From positions 3,596,001-3,660,000 of the forward strand of contig NZ_CP150291.1 of the NCBI RefSeq assembly GCF_038051985.1: 64,000 bases of DNA, in the 5' to 3' direction. Positions 27,211 to 36,095 of this stretch are shown piece by piece. The position numbers and the translations under genes are program-made. The stretch is from Solibacillus sp. FSL H8-0523. GTDB taxonomy: Bacteria; Bacillota; Bacilli; Bacillales_A; Planococcaceae. Below the pieces are notes generated by a model. That model searched no databases. It saw only the letters and a program-made list of their open reading frames with translations, and had not been told where the DNA came from. How positions within the stretch are numbered: the first letter of the stretch is position 1; each line of letters starts with the position of its first letter.

Positions 27211-28848
27211 ATGTCATTTTCTAAAAAGTCGCTTTGGATGTTACTTCTTACGTTTACGCTTGCATTAGTACTTGCTGCATGTGGCGGAGACGATGAGGAA
27301 GATACATCAACAAACACGGGCGATACCGGAACTGAAAACACAGATTCGGGCAAAACTGAAGACACTACAGCTACTGGTGGCGGCGATTTAATAATCGCTG
27401 AATTATCAGATGCACAATCTTTAGATCCACACGGTTCTAACGACGTATCATCTTCAAATGTTCAATCTAATATTTATGAAACTTTAGTAAATCGTGATGC
27501 AGACGGGAACTTAGTACCTGGTTTAGCAGAATCTTGGACACAAGTTGATGAATTAACTTGGGAATTCAAATTAAAACAAGGTGTTACTTTCCATGACGGC
27601 GAAGCATTCAATGCTACAGCTGTTAAAACTTCATTCGATCGTATTTTAGATCCAAAAGTTGCATCTCCACGTGCATTCTTATTCGAAATGGTAACGGAAG
27701 TAAAAGTAGTTGATGAAGCGACAGTTCAATTTGTTACTGAATATCCATTCTCACCTTTACTTGCGCACTTAACGCATAACGGTGGTGGTATCATTTCACC
27801 AAAATCAATTGCTGATGATTATGCAGCACTAACAGGTGATACAGCTGCTGGTTCAGTAATCGGTACAAACCCAGTAGGTACTGGTCCATTCAAGTTCGTT
27901 TCTTGGACACCAGGTACTGAAATTAAATTAGAAAAATTCGCTGACTATGCAGGAACTCCTGCAAAAGTTGATACAGTAACAATTAAAGTAGTACCAGAAA
28001 TGGCTACTCGTGTTGCTGAATTACAATCTGGCTATGCACACATCATTGGTACAGTTGAGCCAGGTCAAGTTGCAAACGTAAACTCTTCAGATGGCGCTTC
28101 AGTTTTAGAAACTCCATCTTCATCTTTAACTTACATTGGCTTTAACACACAAAAAGCACCATTCGATAACCCGAAAGTACGTCAAGCAATTTCTAAAGCA
28201 ATCAACCGTACTTCGTTAATCGATGGTATTTATGAAGGTTACGGTATTCCTGCGATTTCACCATTATCTCCTGGTATCTTCGGTTACACAGAAGATGTGA
28301 CTTCAATGGCTTATAACCTTGATGAAGCAAAAGCTTTATTAGAGGAAGCTGGCTTCGCTGACGGCTTCTCTACAACAATTTGGACAAACGATAACCCTGC
28401 GCGTCAAAACGTAGCAATCGTTTTACAAGAAGAATTAAAGAAAATTAACGTTGATGTTCAAATCGAAGTTTTAGAGTGGGGCGCGTACTTAGAGAAAACA
28501 GCTGCTGGTGAGCATGACATGTTCATCTTAGGTTGGTCTAATGCTACTGCTGATGCTGACTACGGTTTATATGCATTATTCCACTCTTCACAACATGGTG
28601 ACCCAGGTAACCGTTCATTCTACACTAGTCCTAAAGTAGATGAATTATTAGATGCAGGTCGTCGTGAAGCAGATCAAACTGCTCGTGAAGCAATCTACAA
28701 AGAAGCGTTACAACTAATTTCAGACGAGTCGCCAATGGCATTCGTATTACACCCATACAACTTAACAGGTGTATCTGATAAAGTTAAAGGCTTCAATGTT
28801 GGTACAGACAGCATTTATCAATTACGTGATGTAACAATTACTGAATAA
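27211..28848 (+). CDS. Peptide-binding lipoprotein, SBP family 5 (DppA/OppA type)
   Basis: A 545-residue extracellular solute-binding protein anchored by lipid at Cys24 (lipobox ALVLAAC). An acidic Asp/Glu/Thr-rich linker follows, then the family-5 domain: IAELSDAQSLDPHGSNDVSS, YETLVNRDADGNLVPGLAES, NPVGTGPFKFVSW, the hinge KAPFDNPKVRQAISKAINR and a C-terminal DESPMAFVLHPYN. It delivers peptides, or possibly glutathione, to the importer encoded divergently. aggggga precedes the ATG. The gene is separated from the permeases by a shared CodY-like control region, and a terminator follows. Confidence 0.93.
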   Translation: MSFSKKSLWMLLLTFTLALVLAACGGDDEEDTSTNTGDTGTENTDSGKTEDTTATGGGDLIIAELSDAQSLDPHGSNDVSSSNVQSNIYETLVNRDADGNLVPGLAESWTQVDELTWEFKLKQGVTFHDGEAFNATAVKTSFDRILDPKVASPRAFLFEMVTEVKVVDEATVQFVTEYPFSPLLAHLTHNGGGIISPKSIADDYAALTGDTAAGSVIGTNPVGTGPFKFVSWTPGTEIKLEKFADYAGTPAKVDTVTIKVVPEMATRVAELQSGYAHIIGTVEPGQVANVNSSDGASVLETPSSSLTYIGFNTQKAPFDNPKVRQAISKAINRTSLIDGIYEGYGIPAISPLSPGIFGYTEDVTSMAYNLDEAKALLEEAGFADGFSTTIWTNDNPARQNVAIVLQEELKKINVDVQIEVLEWGAYLEKTAAGEHDMFILGWSNATADADYGLYALFHSSQHGDPGNRSFYTSPKVDELLDAGRREADQTAREAIYKEALQLISDESPMAFVLHPYNLTGVSDKVKGFNVGTDSIYQLRDVTITE

Positions 28849-28860
28849 TTGATTAAACGA

Positions 28861-28891
28861 ATCCACCTAGCATGCTAGGTGGATTTTTTTT
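28861..28891 (+). terminator. Terminator of the binding-protein gene
   Basis: ATCCACCTAGCATGCTAGGTGGAT is a perfect hairpin followed by seven further T. Confidence 0.9.
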
Positions 28892-28892
28892 G

Positions 28893-29193
28893 CTCATTAC
28901 CATAAGTTGAAGATTACAAAGTTTTAATAAATATAATAGGGATTTTTAAACTTATCCATTCTGCTAAGCTACGGGTATAATGCGTTGATGAAAGATGATT
29001 TGTAGGCTCGTGTCCGTTGTACTGCGTTCCGGGGCACGCTTATCCTCTAGAAGTCGGCCCCTCCACTCCGTACACCTCTACTCTTTGAAGCAAATTTATT
29101 GATAACATCCCTTCAATTCGCGCCACTCTACTTTGTTATTAAGTAAAATTTGCAAAAAATTTCTAGATTAGGTTATTAATTTATTTTTTCAGC
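28893..29193. other. Gene-free region with an inverted repeat copy
   Basis: No reading frame of interest. 28976-29095 is GC-rich and, read on the minus strand, ends in cgcagtacaacggac, matching the end of the repeat at 483-617. The remainder is AT-rich. Confidence 0.5.
28976..29095 (-). repeat. Interspersed GC-rich repeat, second copy
   Basis: On the minus strand the block contains gcgtgccccgg, acgcagtacaacggac and gaggggccgacttc. It shares the gtgccc and cgcagtanaacggac parts with the 483-617 copy, so it appears to be a diverged member of that family. Confidence 0.45.
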
Positions 29194-29236
29194 AAAAAAG
29201 CATCCCCTGAGATTTTTGTCTCGGGGGATGCTTTTT
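29194..29236 (-). terminator. Terminator of the GDSL hydrolase operon
   Basis: AAAAAGCATCCCCTGAGA pairs with TCTCGGGGGATGCTTTTT around a short loop. Confidence 0.85.
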
Positions 29237-30088
29237 CTATACATAAATAGCGCGCGGTGCAGTAAGTAAATGCAACGCAACGGGTGTTGTTTGCCTTTGC
29301 TCTTGCAGCTCGAGTAGTTCTTCAAATGATTTCGGATTTGGTGGTGGTAAATCGACCTCGCTTAACTGCAAGGAGTCATTTCCACTATAGTTTCTTAGCA
29401 TCGCATTCGCCATTACTAAATAGCCAAGCTGATTTGGATGCACATCACTGACATTCGGCAAGTAGTTTGCGCGCTCTTGTTCAAAGTCATCGTAGACATC
29501 TACAAAGGTTGCGCCTGCTTTTGTTGCCTGCTGTTTTAAAATCTCATTCATTAACTGAAGTGCTGCTGTTGCCCCTGCCATCTGCTCGTTGTGCACACTG
29601 ACATAAGGGAAATAATAGCCCATCACATAAATCGTAGCATTCGGTGCTTTTTCACGGACCAGCTGCAAGAGCTCATCCATTTTTTCACGGACATGATTTA
29701 ACGCAAAATTGGCATTTAACTGCGAAAAATTCATCGTCCCCTTTTGCGGATTATGTGCAATGAGTGGCAATAAATCATTAGCCCCAGCTGAAATCGTAAT
29801 GACCGTTGCTTCTTTTAGTAAAGCTTGTGCCTGCTCGGATTTAACCGTCTCAATGACGTTACTTACTCGGTAACCAGGAAAAGTGAGCTCCTTTGAGAAA
29901 TGAGCTAACCTTCCCTGACGTTCAAGCTGTAATGCAATAAAATCTGTATAGCCGGCATCGATTTGTGAATACGATGTTTGTCCTGCGGCTAAAGAATCGC
30001 CGAGCGCGATATACACTTCACGTTCATTTGCCAGAGCTTGTGTTGGTAACAATAACAAAATTAGTAGCGCGAACAACCACTTGCGCAT
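29237..30088 (-). CDS. Exported SGNH/GDSL-type lipase or esterase
   Basis: A 283-residue secreted hydrolase. A signal peptide ends at about Ala20 (LLLLPTQALA). The blocks of the family are YIALGDSLAAG with nucleophile Ser32, VITISAGANDLLPLI (oxyanion Asn) and the catalytic dyad DVHPNQLGY near residue 220. A likely substrate is a lipid or acetylated polymer; this cannot be read from sequence. The ATG at 30088 has gaggtga four bases upstream. It lies 22 bases after the M29 aminopeptidase gene, probably in the same operon. Confidence 0.85.
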   Translation of the reverse strand: MRKWLFALLILLLLPTQALANEREVYIALGDSLAAGQTSYSQIDAGYTDFIALQLERQGRLAHFSKELTFPGYRVSNVIETVKSEQAQALLKEATVITISAGANDLLPLIAHNPQKGTMNFSQLNANFALNHVREKMDELLQLVREKAPNATIYVMGYYFPYVSVHNEQMAGATAALQLMNEILKQQATKAGATFVDVYDDFEQERANYLPNVSDVHPNQLGYLVMANAMLRNYSGNDSLQLSEVDLPPPNPKSFEELLELQEQRQTTPVALHLLTAPRAIYV

Positions 30089-30110
30089 CACATCACCTCA
30101 TTAATCGAAA

Positions 30111-31340
30111 TTAGAATGCCCAGTTTCCGTTGCGGAAGATTGGTTCTACTGTGCCATCTGCTAAAATACCGTCGATATTCATCTCTGCGCTACCAATCAT
30201 GAAATCTTCGTGCGTGATTGATGTATTAATACCTAATGCTTCTAACTGACCCTTTTCTAGCTCTTTGCCACCCTCGTAGCACGTTGGATATGCTTCACCG
30301 ATTGCTAAGTGATTCGATGCGTTTTCATCAAATAATGTGTTGTAATAAAGAATGTTTGACGCTGAAATTGGTGATTCGTGCGGTACTAAAGCAACTTCAC
30401 CTAAATAACGAGAACCTTCATCTGAATCGATTAATTGTTGTAATAACACTTGGCCTTCACCTGCTTCGGCTTTCACGATTTTCCCACCTTCAAATGTTAG
30501 CTTGAAGTCATCGATAATATTGCCTTTATAAACCAGTGGCTTCGTGTTTGAGACATAGCCGTTTACACCGAATTTTGCAGGTAATGTGAATACCTCTTCT
30601 GTTGGCATATTGGCGATAAACGTTGAACCAGCAGGTGTTTGACTGCTGCCGCTTTTCCATAAATGCTTTTCAGGTAATTCGATTGTCAGGTCTGTACCTG
30701 GTGCTGTGTAATGTAATTTTGCATATTTTTTTGCGTTTAATTGGTCCGCGCGTGCATGTAAGGTTGCAATATGTGCTTCCCAGTTTTCAACGGCATTCCC
30801 TTCACCGATGCGCACTGTTTTGAAAATCGCATCCCATAATGCATCGACTTGCTCGTTTTCCGGTAACTCTGGGAACACTTTTGCTGCCCATCTTTGTGAT
30901 GGTACAGCGATAATTGACCAGGCAATTGCATCGTTCATTACCGCTTTACGGTAGTTTACTAATGCGTTACCCGCTGCTTTTTGCTGCGCGCCGATTTTTT
31001 CTGCATCGATTCCTGCTAATAAATCTGGATTTTCTGCATCGATCCAAAGTAAGGCACCTTTGCGTTCGATTAATTCTTCACGTTGTGCCACAACCCATTT
31101 TGGGAAATTTGCTGTTTCTTCAACCGTGACATTTTCATAGTAAGCACGCTCGAAGCTTGCATCTGTTAAGTTCACATGCACACGTCCAGCACCTGCTTCG
31201 TATGCTTTTTTGACAACGATACGTGTGAAATCTAACGTATCCGTAGAAGTATTGATTAATAAATATTGACCCTTTTGAACATTAGCACCAATTTTTACGG
31301 CTAAATCGGCAAACTGCTCTAATTTTTCTTCAAATGTCAT
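30111..31340 (-). CDS. M29-family aminopeptidase, copy 2
   Basis: A 409-residue paralogue of the protein at 10539-11774, with the same landmark segments: NMPTEEVFTLPAKFGVNGYV, DEGSRYLGEVALVP, NTLFDENASNHLAIGEAY and THEDFMIGSAEMNIDG, so the metal ligands are kept. It differs in the second landmark (AKFGVNGYV versus HKDGVNGYV) and throughout the N-terminal half. It sits three bases downstream of the RNA helicase gene with gaaggagc as ribosome site, so the helicase, peptidase and GDSL genes are probably one transcript. Confidence 0.9.
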   Translation of the reverse strand: MTFEEKLEQFADLAVKIGANVQKGQYLLINTSTDTLDFTRIVVKKAYEAGAGRVHVNLTDASFERAYYENVTVEETANFPKWVVAQREELIERKGALLWIDAENPDLLAGIDAEKIGAQQKAAGNALVNYRKAVMNDAIAWSIIAVPSQRWAAKVFPELPENEQVDALWDAIFKTVRIGEGNAVENWEAHIATLHARADQLNAKKYAKLHYTAPGTDLTIELPEKHLWKSGSSQTPAGSTFIANMPTEEVFTLPAKFGVNGYVSNTKPLVYKGNIIDDFKLTFEGGKIVKAEAGEGQVLLQQLIDSDEGSRYLGEVALVPHESPISASNILYYNTLFDENASNHLAIGEAYPTCYEGGKELEKGQLEALGINTSITHEDFMIGSAEMNIDGILADGTVEPIFRNGNWAF

Positions 31341-31343
31341 CGC

Positions 31344-32579
31344 TTATTGCTCCTTCTTCTTGCTGAATGTCATACCCTTTTTATCATTTTTTGCTTTGTA
31401 CGGCTTTTTTTCTGCTCTTTTTGCTGGTGCTGCTGCTGATTTTGAAGCCGCGACTGTTTTCGCATTACCTTCGATTAACTCACCTTGGCTCCATACTTTT
31501 TGAACACCCTTTAATGATAGTTCACGTAACCATTTTTTATACGTTTTTTCATCTTGATACGAAAGTAACGTTAATACTTCACCGTCTGCACCTGCACGAC
31601 CTGTACGACCAGAACGGTGTGTGTATTGTTCAACTGTACGTGGGACGTCAACATGGACAACATGTGTTAAACCTGAAATATCTAACCCACGTGCTGCGAT
31701 ATCAGTTGCGATTAAAATACGTGCTTCGCCATTACGGAATGAATCAAGTGCTTTTTTACGCTCATCTTTTTTCATATCTGAGTGAAGTGCGACAATCGGT
31801 GCGTCTCGGTATTCAAGCTTACTTTGCTTCATTAATACTTGGTCGATGTTGTTAACAAACGCTAAACCGCGCATACCGTCAATGTTTGATAAGCGACGTA
31901 GCATATCCGTTTTGTCACGCTCATCTACTTTGATGAATGAGTGTACGACTTTACCAAACTTCACCATATCTTCTGGCTTAATTTGAATCGCTACTGGTTC
32001 TACCATTAAGCGCTCTGCGACAAGTTGGATTTCCTCTGTAATTGTTGCTGATACAACAACGACTTGGCGACCAAATGCAGCGTCTTCAATAAATGATTTA
32101 ACCACTACGCGGTACTCGCGGCTTAGTAATTGATCACACTCATCTAATACAACCGTTTCAATTTCTCTTAGCTTTAATTTACCTTGGCGCGCTAATTCAT
32201 TTAAACGACCTGGCGTACCAACTACGATAGTTGGCTTTTTCTTTAACTTCTCAATTTGACGTGCAGAGTTTGCCCCACCGATTAATTGTTGGACCGTAAT
32301 GTCTGTGCCTTCTGTCCATTCACGGATGACTTCAACGATTTGCATCGCAAGCTCTTGTGATGGTGCGACGATTAATGCTTGTGTTTTCTTTTTTGAACCG
32401 TCTACTTTGTTTAAAATTGGTAACATAAACGCTAATGTTTTACCCGATCCTGTTGGAGATTCTGCGACAATGTCTTTTCCTTCAATCATTGCTGGAATCA
32501 TTTCATCTTGGATTTTCATTGTCGTGTCAAACGACCATTTATTTTGAAGTCTTTCATTTAGTAAATTGATAACTGACAT
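31344..32579 (-). CDS. DEAD-box-type RNA helicase with a DECD motif
   Basis: A 411-residue ATP-dependent RNA helicase. The Q-motif region (WSFDTTMKIQDEMIP), the Walker A SPTGSGKT, GTPGRLNEL, motif II VLDECDQLL (DECD instead of DEAD), VVVSATI, the C-terminal motif VALHSDMKKDERKKAL, TDIAARGLDI and HRSGRTGRAG are all present. A lysine/alanine-rich tail (AAPAKRAEKKPYKAKNDKK) probably binds RNA. The size suggests a YfmL- or CshB-like assembly or cold-response helicase; which one is not certain. The ribosome site is aaaggtgg. Confidence 0.9.
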   Translation of the reverse strand: MSVINLLNERLQNKWSFDTTMKIQDEMIPAMIEGKDIVAESPTGSGKTLAFMLPILNKVDGSKKKTQALIVAPSQELAMQIVEVIREWTEGTDITVQQLIGGANSARQIEKLKKKPTIVVGTPGRLNELARQGKLKLREIETVVLDECDQLLSREYRVVVKSFIEDAAFGRQVVVVSATITEEIQLVAERLMVEPVAIQIKPEDMVKFGKVVHSFIKVDERDKTDMLRRLSNIDGMRGLAFVNNIDQVLMKQSKLEYRDAPIVALHSDMKKDERKKALDSFRNGEARILIATDIAARGLDISGLTHVVHVDVPRTVEQYTHRSGRTGRAGADGEVLTLLSYQDEKTYKKWLRELSLKGVQKVWSQGELIEGNAKTVAASKSAAAPAKRAEKKPYKAKNDKKGMTFSKKKEQ

Positions 32580-32664
32580 ATTGTTTTACCACCTTTTATT
32601 CGTTGACTTCAGTGTACCATATTCCGTGAACGTAGGTGAAATTTGCATGTTGGGTAAAAGTAAA

Positions 32665-32699
32665 AGAACCCGAACAAAATTGTCCGAGTTCCAAAAAAA
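32665..32699 (-). terminator. Terminator of the thiolase operon
   Basis: On the minus strand GAACTCGGACAA pairs with TTGTTCGGGTTC through G-U pairs, then TTTT. Confidence 0.65.
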
Positions 32700-33881
32700 T
32701 TATACGCGTTCAATTACTAATGCAATCCCTTGTCCACCGCCGATGCAAAGACTTGCCACTGCATAGCGACCATTGCGACGTGCTAGTTCATAAGCAGCCG
32801 CTATGATGACACGTGTCCCACTTGCACCAACTGGGTGACCAAGTGCAATTGCGCCACCATTGACATTTGTTTTCTCACGGTCTAAGCCAAGCTCTTTTTC
32901 AACGGCGATGTATTGTGCCGCGAAAGCTTCGTTAATTTCGAATAAATCGATATCCGCAATGGTTAAGTCTGCACGCTTTAATGCCTCACGAATGGCTGGT
33001 GCTGGTCCAATTCCCATAATCGTTGGGTCCACACCTGTAATTCCCCAACTGACAATACGAGCAATCGGTTTTAAGCCTTGTGCTTGTACAAAATCTTCAC
33101 TTGCCACTACGACTGATGCCGCGCCGTCATTAATGCCTGATGCATTTGCTGCGGTTACCGTACCATCCTTTTTAAAGGCTGGACGTAATTTCGCAAGCGC
33201 TTCGACTGTTGTTCCTTCTTTAATATGCTCATCGGTATCAACCGTAACATCACCTTTACGTGTCTGAAGCACAACTGGTACGATTTCTTGTGCAAATTTT
33301 CCTGCTAAACGTGCTTGTGCGGCGCGGTCATTTGAAAGCACAGCAAATGCATCTTGCTCCTCACGTGAGATGTCATATTGCTCTGCTAATTTTTCAGCAG
33401 TTAACCCCATGCCTGACCCTGTATATTGATCCGTTAATGTCGCTTGTAACATATCGATAAATTGTAAATTGCCCATTTTTGCTCCGTTAAAACGCTGCTC
33501 GAAATTCGAATACGGTGCTTGTGACATATTTTCCGCACCACCGGCTAACACGACATCCCCTTCGCCTAGCTGGATCATTTGTGCTGCTGAAATGACTGAC
33601 TGCATCCCTGAGCCACATAATCGATTTAATGTTAATGCTGGTACTTCTAGTGGCACTCCTGCATAAAGACCGATATGACGTCCTAAATACGCTGAGTTCG
33701 CTCCTGTTGTAATCACGCCTCCGTAAACAACATGGTCTACTTGTTCAGCTCCTACACCCGCGCGTTTTAATGCTTCAATTGCTGTTGCAGTTCCTAGCTT
33801 AACTGCATCCGTTGACGCAAATGAGCCACCAAACGTTGTAAATGCTGTACGTGCCCCATCTATAATATATACATTTTTCAT
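32700..33881 (-). CDS. Acetyl-CoA C-acyltransferase (thiolase)
   Basis: A 393-residue thiolase II. The acyl-binding Cys89 lies in LNRLCGSGMQSV, the active-site His in NVNGGAIALGHPVGASG and the base Cys near the C-terminus in SLCIGGGQG. Such enzymes either condense two acetyl-CoA or split beta-ketoacyl-CoA. The acyl-CoA dehydrogenase gene 26 bases upstream in the same operon favours fatty-acid or amino-acid breakdown. The ribosome site is aaagggg before the ATG. Confidence 0.9.
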   Translation of the reverse strand: MKNVYIIDGARTAFTTFGGSFASTDAVKLGTATAIEALKRAGVGAEQVDHVVYGGVITTGANSAYLGRHIGLYAGVPLEVPALTLNRLCGSGMQSVISAAQMIQLGEGDVVLAGGAENMSQAPYSNFEQRFNGAKMGNLQFIDMLQATLTDQYTGSGMGLTAEKLAEQYDISREEQDAFAVLSNDRAAQARLAGKFAQEIVPVVLQTRKGDVTVDTDEHIKEGTTVEALAKLRPAFKKDGTVTAANASGINDGAASVVVASEDFVQAQGLKPIARIVSWGITGVDPTIMGIGPAPAIREALKRADLTIADIDLFEINEAFAAQYIAVEKELGLDREKTNVNGGAIALGHPVGASGTRVIIAAAYELARRNGRYAVASLCIGGGQGIALVIERV

Positions 33882-33906
33882 TTCTCTTTTCCCCTTTGTG
33901 TGTGTG

Positions 33907-35049
33907 TTATTTCAAAATTTGCTTGGCAATAATGCCCTTCATAATTTCTGTCGTTCCTGCATAAATGGCCGCGACCGGGATATCACGGTAACGCCTTGCA
34001 ATCTCGTATTCTTCCATATAGCCATAGCCCCCGTGAAGCTGTAGGCAATCCGCGACAACGCGCTTAGCCATTTCACTAATCCACCATTTTGCCATCGATA
34101 CTTCTTTCACGATTTCTTGCCCTGCAATATGCTTTTTAATCAAATTGTCCACATATGTACGTCCAAGCTCAATTTCAGTTGCCATTTCGGCAATTTTAAA
34201 TTGTGTATTTTGGAAATCAGCAATTCGGCTACCAAATGCTTTTCGCTCTTTCACATAATTGATCGTTAATTCTAGGCAGCATTCCGCTTCAATTTGCGTT
34301 TCAAGTGCGACGATTAATCGTTCTTGCTGTAATTTTTCCATCAAATAATAGAAGCCTCGGTTTTCTTCACCCAGTAAATTTCCAACCGGTACACGTGCAT
34401 CTTCAAAAATGAGCTCGCCTGTATCAGCGCAATGCATGCCGATTTTATCGAGCTTCTTGCCACGCTTAAAGCCAGGTGTGCCTGTTTCGACAACGAGTAA
34501 GCTGATTCCTTTATAGGCTGGTACTGCTTGCGGATTCGTTTTACAAACAACGACGACATAATCAGCATGGATACCATTTGTAATAAACGTTTTTTCCCCG
34601 TTTAAAATGTAATAATCCCCGTCACGTCTTGCTGTTGTTTGAATACCCGCTAAATCGGAGCCTGCTCCTGGCTCGGTCATCGCAATCGCCGAAATCAATT
34701 CACCGGTTACACTTTTCGGTAGCCATTTTTGCTTTTGTTCCTCGGTACCATACGCTTCAATATATGGTGTTACGATATCGGAATGTAGCGCAATCCCACT
34801 AGCAAGGCCCGCACCAACACGCTCTAGCTCTTCAGTTAAAATCGCAGCATAACCGAAATCTAACCCAAGCCCGCCGTATCTTTCTCCTACCATTGGACAT
34901 AAAAAGCCACTCTCACCAAGCTTCAACCAAAATTCGCGTGGAATATCGCGTGCCTGCTCCCAACGTTCAAAATGTGGGTACGCTTCTTTATCGAGCATTT
35001 TGCGTAGCGCTTTTCGAAACATCTCATGCTCTTCTGTGTAAATTTCCAA
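33907..35049 (-). CDS. Acyl-CoA dehydrogenase
   Basis: A 380-residue FAD flavoenzyme that oxidises acyl-CoA to enoyl-CoA. It contains the FAD/substrate segment AIAMTEPGAGSDLAGIQT, the beta-domain strand YYILNGEKTFITNG, RKAFGSRIADFQNTQFKIAEMA, the second signature QLHGGYGYMEEYEIARRYRD (with the region of the catalytic Glu) and the terminal YAGTTEIMKGIIAKQIL. The TTG at 35049 is chosen because aaagggg then lies eight bases upstream; the longer reading begins at GTG inside that site. A CodY-like box lies just before the ribosome site. Chain-length preference unknown. Confidence 0.9.
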   Translation of the reverse strand: MEIYTEEHEMFRKALRKMLDKEAYPHFERWEQARDIPREFWLKLGESGFLCPMVGERYGGLGLDFGYAAILTEELERVGAGLASGIALHSDIVTPYIEAYGTEEQKQKWLPKSVTGELISAIAMTEPGAGSDLAGIQTTARRDGDYYILNGEKTFITNGIHADYVVVVCKTNPQAVPAYKGISLLVVETGTPGFKRGKKLDKIGMHCADTGELIFEDARVPVGNLLGEENRGFYYLMEKLQQERLIVALETQIEAECCLELTINYVKERKAFGSRIADFQNTQFKIAEMATEIELGRTYVDNLIKKHIAGQEIVKEVSMAKWWISEMAKRVVADCLQLHGGYGYMEEYEIARRYRDIPVAAIYAGTTEIMKGIIAKQILK

Positions 35050-35063
35050 ATCCAACACCCCTT

Positions 35064-35078
35064 TGTTTTCTGAAAATT
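35064..35078. promoter_or_regulatory. CodY-like box before the acyl-CoA dehydrogenase
   Basis: TGTTTTCTGAAAATT matches AATTTTCWGAAAATT at 13 of 15 positions, about 15 bases before the proposed start of the acyl-CoA dehydrogenase gene on the minus strand. Confidence 0.4.
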
Positions 35079-35151
35079 ACTATACTTTAATTTTAACAGC
35101 ACATAAATTTGGAAACAACGGTATAAAGAGAAATATTATTGCGCTATACAG

Positions 35152-35187
35152 AAAAAAGTTGCCATAATCATTCATGACAACTCTTTT
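35152..35187 (-). terminator. Terminator of the MurNAc operon
   Basis: On the minus strand AGTTGTCAT pairs with ATGGCAACT (one G-U pair), followed by TTTTTT. Confidence 0.75.
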
Positions 35188-35189
35188 CA

Positions 35190-36095
35190 TTAACTACTGG
35201 TTAAAAGTAAAATTGCTTTTCTCGTATGGCCGTTTACTTGCTCAAGCGCTCGTATTACTTGTTCATAATCTTGATTAGTTTTCAACATAACGATCGCAGG
35301 CTTTACAGCAAATTTCGTTTTGTTAAGCGTTTCTTCCGCTACCTCATACTTGCAGCCTGTCGCCATAACAACAATTCTTTTTGCTCGTTCTATTAATTTT
35401 TTGTTACTTGCATGTACATCGACCATTAAATTTTCATAAGCTTTTCCTAATTGCACCATTGATGCAGTACTAATCATATTTAAAATCGTTTTATGTGATG
35501 TCGCTGCTTTTAGTCTTGTAGAGCCCGTTAAAATTTCTGGACCTACTACAACTTCTATTGCTTCATCCACATGACTACTTATTTCAGAATTAAGATTGCT
35601 TGTTAAGCTTACTGTAAATGCACCAACAGATTTTGCATACTGTAGTGCGCCCATGACAAATGGTGTTGAACCACTTGCCGTAATCCCAATAACCGAGTCC
35701 CATTGCGTAATATTTTTTTCTTTCAATTTAGCAATTCCATCTTCTAAAAGATCTTCTGCGTTTTCCACTGCTTGGAAAAAGGCACTTTGCCCGCCAGCCA
35801 TTACCACTTGCACAAGCTCTGGATCAGACATAAAAGTTGGTGGACATTCAGACGCATCAAGCATTCCCAGTCGACCACTCGTCCCTGCCCCAACATAAAA
35901 AAGACGCCCACCGTTCATAAAGTTCTTCACTACTTTTTCAATTACTTTTTCTACTGTAGGTAAAATTTTTTCAATGCTTTTCACAACTTCCAAATCTTCT
36001 CTATTCATAATATGAAGTATTTCTGAAATCGGCATTAAGTCTAAATTCATCGTCTTTTCATTACGTTCTTCTGTTGTTAATTGATCGTAATTCAT
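35190..36095 (-). CDS. murQ: N-acetylmuramic acid 6-phosphate etherase MurQ
   Basis: A 301-residue cytosolic SIS-domain enzyme that cuts the lactyl ether of MurNAc 6-phosphate, giving GlcNAc 6-phosphate and D-lactate. Family blocks are clear: LTTEERNEKTMNLDLM at the N-terminus, GRLFYVGAGTSGRLGMLDA (sugar-phosphate site), PPTFMSDPELVQVVMAGG, IGITASGSTPFVMGAL and LTGSTRLKAATSHKTILNM. It overlaps the preceding kinase gene by the ATGA motif, with ggaaggtg upstream, so translation is coupled. It is the last gene of the recycling operon. Confidence 0.95.
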   Translation of the reverse strand: MNYDQLTTEERNEKTMNLDLMPISEILHIMNREDLEVVKSIEKILPTVEKVIEKVVKNFMNGGRLFYVGAGTSGRLGMLDASECPPTFMSDPELVQVVMAGGQSAFFQAVENAEDLLEDGIAKLKEKNITQWDSVIGITASGSTPFVMGALQYAKSVGAFTVSLTSNLNSEISSHVDEAIEVVVGPEILTGSTRLKAATSHKTILNMISTASMVQLGKAYENLMVDVHASNKKLIERAKRIVVMATGCKYEVAEETLNKTKFAVKPAIVMLKTNQDYEQVIRALEQVNGHTRKAILLLTSS

